Positions 32,482 to 37,351 of a DNA stretch of 37,351 bases are shown here, in pieces (position 1 is the first letter of the stretch; the number at the start of each line of letters is the position of its first letter). Source of the stretch: Bacillota bacterium (GTDB lineage: Bacteria; Bacillota_I; Bacilli_A; Acholeplasmatales; Acholeplasmataceae). Both the position numbers and the translations under genes were made by a program. The notes beneath the pieces were generated by a model that did not search any database, was not told the origin of the DNA, and worked only from the letters and a program-made list of their open reading frames with translations. Location of the stretch: the NCBI GenBank assembly GCA_018817915.1, contig JAHISX010000022.1:1-37351 (forward strand). Reading direction: 5' to 3'.

Positions 32482-33163
32482 AGAGGTTTTCCTTTCTAAA
32501 TTCAAAATAAGCTTCATATGGTAAATCATTTAATTTCAATTGACCTATTTGAATACGTTTTAATTTTAACACTAAATATCCAATTGCTTCAAACATCCGC
32601 TTCACTTGATGAAATTTACCTTCATCTATTGTAATCCAAGCTTGATTGAATTCACTGTGGATTTCCAATGCTTTTGCTTCGTATAATTGGTTTCTACCGT
32701 CTTTAATCGTTACACCGCAAATAAGTGCTTTAGAATCTTTAAAATCGCGATCTAGAAGAACCTCGTAGGTTTTAGGAACATGTGACTTAGGTAAAGTAAT
32801 CTGATGAGCAAATGAACCATCTGTTGTTAAGATAAGTAAGCCTTCAGAATCTAAATCTAGTCTTCCAGCTATTGCATAATCAAAACGGTTATAAGGCTCC
32901 TTAAGTAAATCAACAACACATGGATATTGATTATCTCGATTGGCTGATAAATAACCTTGAGGTTTATTGATGGCTAAGTAAATAGGATATTTATAAAAGA
33001 TTGGTTTACCATCTAGATAGACTGTATCATTAAACTCATCCATTTCAAAGTTCGTCAAAATGACACGTATGTTGTCTATAAAGACTTCATGCTGTTTCAA
33101 AAAAGACTTCATTTCGCTTCTAGAACCATATTTAAGATTACTTAGAAATTTATCAATACGCAT
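32474..33163 (-). CDS. rsuA: rRNA pseudouridine synthase, RsuA family
   Basis: An S4 domain (MRIDKFLSNLKYGSRSEMKSFLKQ) is followed by the catalytic RsuA/RluB/E/F core, with AGRLDLDSEGLLILT holding the catalytic Asp and KFHQVKRMFEAIG near the end. It has 229 residues. The likely target is 16S U516, but RluB-type activity cannot be excluded. The start is the ATG with AAGGAG 8 nt upstream, one codon inside the open frame. Confidence 0.92.
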   Translation of the reverse strand: MRIDKFLSNLKYGSRSEMKSFLKQHEVFIDNIRVILTNFEMDEFNDTVYLDGKPIFYKYPIYLAINKPQGYLSANRDNQYPCVVDLLKEPYNRFDYAIAGRLDLDSEGLLILTTDGSFAHQITLPKSHVPKTYEVLLDRDFKDSKALICGVTIKDGRNQLYEAKALEIHSEFNQAWITIDEGKFHQVKRMFEAIGYLVLKLKRIQIGQLKLNDLPYEAYFEFRKENLYD

Positions 33164-33177
33164 CAAATAACTCCTTG

Positions 33178-33186
33178 TGATATAAT
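33178..33186 (+). promoter_or_regulatory. Extended -10 promoter of def
   Basis: TGATATAAT, about 22 bp before the def start, without a -35 box. It lies in the 44-bp space between the divergent rsuA and def genes. Confidence 0.65.
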
Positions 33187-33207
33187 TAATTATGAGGTGT
33201 ATGTCGA

Positions 33208-33786
33208 ATGATACTAATGAAAAATATAATTCGCGAGGGACATAAGACTCTTGAAACAGTTGCTAAAGAAGTCAAACTACCATTATCCCCTGCTGATAAA
33301 AAGTTATTGAAAGAAATGCTTGAATTTGTAATGAATTCTCAAGATGATGAAATGGTAGAAAAATATGATTTACGACCTGCGGTCGGTATAGCAGCGCCAC
33401 AAGTTAATGTGTCAAAGCGTATGTTTGCAGCGCATGTCACAGATTTTGATGGGATACAATACTCTTATGCACTCGTTAATCCGGTTTTAAAGTATAAAAG
33501 TAAAGAAATTATTTACGTGCCTGGTGGAGAAGGTTGTTTAAGCGTTGATCGTCCAACCGAAGGTATCACACCAAGATATAAATCCGTTACATTTGAAGCT
33601 TTGTCATATGATATTATAAGTGATCAATTGATTCCTGTAGAACTTCATCTAGAAGGTTATGTTGGCATTGTTTTCCAACATGAATTTGATCATATCAATG
33701 GCATCATGTTTACAACTAAGTTGTTTGCTGAACTTCCATTTGCAGAACCTGCATTTCACATATCAGAAGAAAATGATATTATTTAA
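33208..33786 (+). CDS. def: Peptide deformylase
   Basis: A metalloenzyme that removes the formyl group from new proteins. All three motifs are present: GIAAPQVN, EGCLSVDRP and HEFDHINGIMF. At 192 residues it is the longer Firmicute type (type 2). GAGGTG lies 8 nt before the chosen ATG; an ATG three codons later is possible. Its end overlaps the converging TIM-barrel gene by 8 bp. Confidence 0.96.
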   Translation: MILMKNIIREGHKTLETVAKEVKLPLSPADKKLLKEMLEFVMNSQDDEMVEKYDLRPAVGIAAPQVNVSKRMFAAHVTDFDGIQYSYALVNPVLKYKSKEIIYVPGGEGCLSVDRPTEGITPRYKSVTFEALSYDIISDQLIPVELHLEGYVGIVFQHEFDHINGIMFTTKLFAELPFAEPAFHISEENDII

Positions 33787-34684
33787 ATATAATTTTTAAC
33801 ACTTTAATCTGATTATCTAAAATGTCATCATTGGTGACATTTTTTGTTTCTTCATTAGGGAATATTCTAGAAGATAGATCAGAAAGCATTGATTCTTTCT
33901 TCTTATTCTTATTCTTAAATATTTTGCTTAATAGCCCAGTTTTCACCGGTTCTTCTTTAAAGACTTCCTCATGAAATTTATTATCTACGAGAATGAAGCC
34001 GTCATATCTATCTCTTACCAGTTTTTTTAAAATAGCAATTAAATCCGTTTTGCCATAACCAATTAATTTAGGAGTTCCTAAGTGATCAGCATCACATGCA
34101 GAAAATGAACCTATTTTATTTTTAAGTAAACGATACGCCGTTGTTGTCGATTCGTTATTTAACATGATTGATACTGGATCAAATGCAACACTTAACGCAT
34201 TGGAATTAATTTTTTTCAAGATAAAAGCATAGACATTCGCTTTATAATTGTTCGATGGTAGAATGATTATTTTTTTACTATTTCTCATCGCATAATCAAC
34301 AAAAGGTTCCAACCTTTTTTGAATATTCTCGTATTCATTAATTACATCGTTAAATTTAGGTAACTTATAATAAAGATGTTGTACTTTAAGTCGATCAGCA
34401 AGCTTAACCATATATTTAAATTCATCAAGTGCAATTGAATGCTTTCGATCATCATTGATATCATAAGGTTCAATATTGGTATCAATAATAGCAATCTTAA
34501 GTTTTGTATCCTTCAGTGCCGAAACGAGTTTTTTAATCTCGCCTTCACTTAATTCTATCAGTGGACTTTGATTATATTTCTTTAGACAAATGTGCGTGAG
34601 TTGGTGTTTTGTTGCACACTCGATTTGTTCTTCAAATGTTGATTTGCTATCAAAGTCTAAAAAACCAGTTATAGTCGTTTTCAT
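33779..34684 (-). CDS. TIM-barrel protein, xylose isomerase/AP endonuclease-2-like, function unknown
   Basis: A 301-residue protein whose layout (ITGFLDF, HICLKKY, KIAIIDTNIEP, HLYYKLP, IIILPSNNY, VAFDPVSI, SFSACDADHLG, YDGFILVDN) follows the sugar isomerase/endonuclease IV-like barrel. Most usual metal ligands look changed: the strand that normally ends in E-N reads LPSNN. The C-terminal 60 residues are a Lys-rich linker and helix. The start at 34684 is set by GGAGG and a 4-bp overlap with the trmH-type gene. I cannot assign a function. Confidence 0.75.
   Translation of the reverse strand: MKTTITGFLDFDSKSTFEEQIECATKHQLTHICLKKYNQSPLIELSEGEIKKLVSALKDTKLKIAIIDTNIEPYDINDDRKHSIALDEFKYMVKLADRLKVQHLYYKLPKFNDVINEYENIQKRLEPFVDYAMRNSKKIIILPSNNYKANVYAFILKKINSNALSVAFDPVSIMLNNESTTTAYRLLKNKIGSFSACDADHLGTPKLIGYGKTDLIAILKKLVRDRYDGFILVDNKFHEEVFKEEPVKTGLLSKIFKNKNKKKESMLSDLSSRIFPNEETKNVTNDDILDNQIKVLKIIFK
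33820..33846 (+). terminator. def terminator inside the opposing gene
   Basis: AAATGTCA-TCATTGG-TGACATTT followed by further T on the plus strand. It lies within the last codons of the minus-strand TIM-barrel gene. The minus-strand side has no T-run. Confidence 0.85.
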
Positions 34685-35382
34685 AAGTTCCTCCATTCAT
34701 ACATTAAAATGCCACCTGCAACGCTAACATTTAAACTTTCTACATTTTGCGTTGGAATGCATACTGCACCATCACAAATATTTTTAATTTCATCATGAAT
34801 ACCATGACCTTCATTCCCCATGATGAGTGCGGTCTTCTTATGCTTTTGCGGTATTCCTGTTTCATGTGCATCGGCATAAATTAATTGATAATCCAGTGCT
34901 TTAAGTTCCACTAAAGCTTCATATAAAGGTCTTCTTTCAACATACACATCAAAGAATGCACCTTTAGATGCTCGAATAACCTTTTCGTTGTATAAATCAG
35001 CTGTTTTCAAGCTTGCTATGACATGAACAAACCCAAATGCTGATGCGCTACGCAGTAAAGCTCCAACATTGTCAGGATCTTGAACATCATCTAACACTAA
35101 TATTTTATCACTTTTTATTATTGGATTTGATTTCTTGCATACTGCAATAAGGTCAAAGTAAGTTTCTGCTTGTTGTAGATCGTTCATCAAATCAGCTGTC
35201 AACTGAATGCCTTCTTGATTTGGTTCTGATGTTAATATATCAACAATCACTTGATGTTTTTTAGCTTGTTCAATTAGGTGATTGCCATAGACTAAAAACA
35301 TACCATGAATATCTCGGTATTTCTTTTGTTTTAATCTCACCCATAATTTGAACGAACTATTTTGTTTTGATGTAATAAGCAT
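34681..35382 (-). CDS. TrmH/SpoU-family RNA 2'-O-methyltransferase
   Basis: A 233-residue SPOUT enzyme. The N-terminal substrate-binding part begins ITSKQNSSFKLWVRLKQKKYR, and VLDDVQDPDNVGALLRSASAFG, IMGNEGHGI and IPTQNVESLNVSVAGGILMYEW are the three SpoU motifs. The target is probably rRNA or tRNA ribose; the exact site cannot be told. It is 2 bp after thiI and overlaps the TIM-barrel gene by 4 bp. Confidence 0.92.
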   Translation of the reverse strand: MLITSKQNSSFKLWVRLKQKKYRDIHGMFLVYGNHLIEQAKKHQVIVDILTSEPNQEGIQLTADLMNDLQQAETYFDLIAVCKKSNPIIKSDKILVLDDVQDPDNVGALLRSASAFGFVHVIASLKTADLYNEKVIRASKGAFFDVYVERRPLYEALVELKALDYQLIYADAHETGIPQKHKKTALIMGNEGHGIHDEIKNICDGAVCIPTQNVESLNVSVAGGILMYEWRNL

Positions 35383-35384
35383 AT

Positions 35385-36629
35385 TTAATCCTTCCCTATA
35401 TTGTTCATTGCTTCTTGAACTGTAAATCCATGATCAGCAAGATTGATATGAAAATCTTGAGAGATTTCCAATGTTACTGTATCTTTAAGTGCATCTAGGA
35501 GTAATGGTTCGAAATCGATGGTTTGTTCATACTTAGATGCATAAACTTCCATTGGTTTTGTCACTGGTGCTTTAGGCACATAAATACTGCAACAATCATT
35601 AAATGGTTGAATTGAAATTTCATAGGTTTGAATATTCTTAGAAATATCGATAATATCATTTTTATCATAAGTTATTAAAGGTCTTAAAATAGGGATTCTA
35701 GTCACGCCTTCGACAACTTGCATGCTTTGAAGTGTTTGGCTTGCTACTTGACCAACTGATTCACCATTAATTAAGCATAATAATTTATGTCTTTTTGCGA
35801 ATCTTTCTCCTAAACGATACATCATTCTTCTCATAATTGTAATGATGTAAGGATCAAAAACAGTAGTTAAGATTGCCTCATGTATTTTAGTGAATGGAAC
35901 AAGATGTAAAATGATTTTTTGGTTATTTGTGAATTCAGATAATACTTTGGCTAAATCTATGACTTTTTGAACTGATTCTAAAGGTGTCATTGGCGTTGAC
36001 TCAAAATGAAATAACTCAACCTCAATACCTTGCTTGATTGATAAATATGCAGCTACAGGGCTATCAAATCCTCCGCTCATCATCACCAAACCTTTACCAC
36101 CAGTGCCATATGGGTATCCACCCATACCTTTAATCTTCTTTAAATAGATATATGCAATATCATGACGCAAATCAATATAAAGAGTCTCATCAGGATTTTT
36201 AACATCAACAATAAACTTTCTTTTTGCACCATTTAATAATGGACTAGCTATCTTTTGTGTAATTTCCTGGCTTGTCATAGGAAAAGCTTTATCGTGTCTT
36301 CTCGTCTCGATTTTAAAGTGTACTAAATCCTGATGTATTTCAAGATCTAAAACTTGTGATCCTATGGCAATTATATCATCTAAATTGGGTTGAGCCACAT
36401 AAGCGACATTGAAAGAATACAATCCTGGAATTTGATGTAGTCTACTTATGATGACCGCTTCATCTTCAATTTGAAAATCAATAAAGATGCGATCATGAGT
36501 AAACTCATAACTAACATTTAAATCATTTAGTCTATTGACTAGATGTAATCTTACGCGTTTAATAAAAAAACCTATATTTCTGCCTTTAAGCATCATATCG
36601 CCAAATCGGATAATGATTTTTTTCTTCAT
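35385..36629 (-). CDS. thiI: tRNA 4-thiouridine synthetase ThiI
   Basis: Makes s4U8 in tRNA. A THUMP domain spans about 60-165, the PP-loop SGGFDSP is at 185-191, and NDCCSIYVPKAPVTKP carries the conserved cysteine region. At 414 residues it lacks the C-terminal rhodanese domain, as in Bacillus ThiI. The usual cysteine desulfurase partner is not adjacent. It heads the thiI-trmH-TIM barrel operon, with a GGTGA ribosome binding site. Confidence 0.96.
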   Translation of the reverse strand: MKKKIIIRFGDMMLKGRNIGFFIKRVRLHLVNRLNDLNVSYEFTHDRIFIDFQIEDEAVIISRLHQIPGLYSFNVAYVAQPNLDDIIAIGSQVLDLEIHQDLVHFKIETRRHDKAFPMTSQEITQKIASPLLNGAKRKFIVDVKNPDETLYIDLRHDIAYIYLKKIKGMGGYPYGTGGKGLVMMSGGFDSPVAAYLSIKQGIEVELFHFESTPMTPLESVQKVIDLAKVLSEFTNNQKIILHLVPFTKIHEAILTTVFDPYIITIMRRMMYRLGERFAKRHKLLCLINGESVGQVASQTLQSMQVVEGVTRIPILRPLITYDKNDIIDISKNIQTYEISIQPFNDCCSIYVPKAPVTKPMEVYASKYEQTIDFEPLLLDALKDTVTLEISQDFHINLADHGFTVQEAMNNIGKD

Positions 36630-36652
36630 GTTTTATCACCATACCTATTTTA

Positions 36653-36668
36653 TCATATATGATATAAT
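36653..36668 (+). promoter_or_regulatory. Extended -10 promoter with palindrome (thiI/msrC divergence)
   Basis: TGATATAAT (36660-36668) drives the plus-strand gene with a very short leader. It overlaps a perfect ATCATATATGAT palindrome (36653-36664) in the 57-bp space shared with divergent thiI. Confidence 0.6.
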
Positions 36669-36686
36669 AATGGCGGTGGTGATATC

Positions 36687-37136
36687 ATGAAAAGCAATGA
36701 ATTGTTGCAATCAGCAGAAGCTTTATTACAAATACAACCAAATGCCACATCAATATTAGCCAATGCATCGGCATTTATTATGGATACTTTAACTGAACTT
36801 AACTGGGCAGGTTTTTATCTTTATGATGGTAAAAAACTGACTGTCGGTCCTTTTCAAGGAAAAGTAGCATGTGCGACAATTGAGTTAGGTAAAGGTGTTT
36901 GTGGTGAATCAGCAAGCACTAGAACAACACGTGTTGTTGACGATGTTTTAAATTACAGTAACCACATAGCATGTGACTCAAATAGTCGCTCTGAAGTTGT
37001 TGTTCCAATCATCATTAAAAATCAACTTTTTGGTGTTTTAGATGTAGATAGTCCTATCTTAAGTCGTTTTGATTCTGAAACTGTCTCATTCCTTGAGCAA
37101 TTCACAAAGTTATTAGTAAAAACAATTGACATTTGA
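36687..37136 (+). CDS. msrC: Free methionine-(R)-sulfoxide reductase (GAF domain)
   Basis: A 149-residue single GAF domain. NWAGFYLYDG and GPFQGKVACATIELGKGVCGESA, then HIACDSNSRSEVVVPI, give the catalytic/resolving cysteines Cys62, Cys72 and Cys96 in the spacing of fRMsr enzymes (YtsP, YebR). It repairs oxidised free methionine. GGTGGTGAT is the ribosome binding site. It stands next to rpsD as in Bacillus relatives; no terminator follows. Confidence 0.94.
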   Translation: MKSNELLQSAEALLQIQPNATSILANASAFIMDTLTELNWAGFYLYDGKKLTVGPFQGKVACATIELGKGVCGESASTRTTRVVDDVLNYSNHIACDSNSRSEVVVPIIIKNQLFGVLDVDSPILSRFDSETVSFLEQFTKLLVKTIDI

Positions 37137-37154
37137 TACCCTATAGGGTAAAAT
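37126..37154 (+). promoter_or_regulatory. rpsD promoter with palindromic spacer
   Basis: TTGACA (37126-37131), 17 bp, TAAAAT (37149-37154). The spacer holds a perfect 14-bp palindrome TACCCTATAGGGTA (37137-37150) touching the -10. The -35 lies in the last codons of msrC. Confidence 0.85.
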
Positions 37155-37160
37155 GAATAG

Positions 37161-37318
37161 CGTCGGTAAAAAGCAGGCAAACTATTTTTAAAAGAACGAT
37201 CCCTACCCAATTTGGAGCCCCTAGTAACCTTTCTGCTTTAAGGTGAAAAGAACATCGGGATCACTTTTATTAAGGTATTTGCATTTTTTACCACCAAAAT
37301 AAAAGAGGAGGTAAAAAA
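37161..37318 (+). promoter_or_regulatory. S4 leader (rpsD autoregulatory RNA)
   Basis: GATCCC (37198-37203) pairs with GGGATC (37257-37262) around an inner ACCTT...AAGGT hairpin. The loop CTGCTTT (37233-37239) can pair with AAAGCAG (37170-37176), forming a pseudoknot. Bacillus rpsD has a pseudoknot leader bound by S4; the layout here is compatible. The exact match to the known model is not tested. Confidence 0.65.
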
Positions 37319-37320
37319 TT

Positions 37321-37351
37321 ATGTCACGTTACACTGGACCAACTTGGAAAA
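37321..37351 (+). CDS. rpsD: Ribosomal protein S4, N-terminus (partial)
   Basis: The ATG after AGAGGAGG opens MSRYTGPTWK, the typical S4 start of Firmicutes and Mollicutes. Only ten codons lie in the window. The structured leader upstream supports the call. Confidence 0.93.
   Translation, partial: MSRYTGPTWK

Noticed and set aside
37137-37150. TACCC/GGGTA stem as terminator of msrC
   Set aside because: It is followed by AAAAT on the plus strand, has only a four-base loop, and lies between the -35 and -10 of a good promoter.

Overview
The window is a low-GC bacterial chromosome segment that reads as a Mollicute of the Acholeplasma type, or a close relative. Its housekeeping genes are Firmicute-like and keep Bacillus-like order (rpsB-tsf-pyrH-frr-uppS-cdsA-dxr-rseP; trmFO-xerC; rpsP-khpA-rimM-trmD; ylbF-ylbG). 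UGA is a true stop: several ATGA stop/start overlaps need it, and Trp is read as UGG, which excludes the mycoplasma code. No peptidoglycan-synthesis gene was seen here, but absence from 37 kb proves little. The genus call is inference.

Layout. Bases 1-127 are the 5' end of a 16S rRNA gene on the minus strand, with two tandem promoters behind it. From 515 to 9092 are a membrane-protein orphan and two minus-strand operons: uppS-cdsA-dxr-rseP (isoprenoid and phospholipid synthesis, membrane proteolysis) and rpsB-tsf-pyrH-frr (translation). Bases 9187-12345 hold trmFO-xerC-nudix-dut. Bases 12410-13070 hold a folate transporter S component behind a THF riboswitch.

Bases 13134-17306 are the most unusual part. 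A strong promoter leads into a class-I GEMM (cyclic-di-GMP type) riboswitch, then two paralogous exported proteins with SipW-type signal peptides (TasA/camelysin-like). After these come a SipW/archaeal-type signal peptidase, a paralogue that has lost its catalytic residues, a second active-looking SipW-type peptidase, and ung overlapping its end. Expression seems tiered by intergenic hairpins and an internal promoter. I read this as a second-messenger-controlled surface-protein or fibre export system in a probably wall-less bacterium.

From 17461 onward: gapA; a CYTH protein; an orphan membrane protein; a Spx-like regulator with an extra cysteine cluster; pepF; trpS and tyrS, each behind a T-box (specifiers UGG and UAC); a DJ-1 protein and a lipid kinase; ccpA with a self-operator; rplS; an LtaS-type sulfatase; rpsP-khpA-rimM-trmD; rsuA-ylbF-ylbG; def; thiI-trmH-TIM barrel; a GAF-type methionine sulfoxide reductase; and the first codons of rpsD behind an S4-type leader. 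Regulation is rich in RNA: four riboswitches or T-boxes and up to three ribosomal-protein leaders. CcpA-type cre-like sites lie near ccpA, gapA and pepF. I saw no tRNA genes, insertion sequences or CRISPR arrays.
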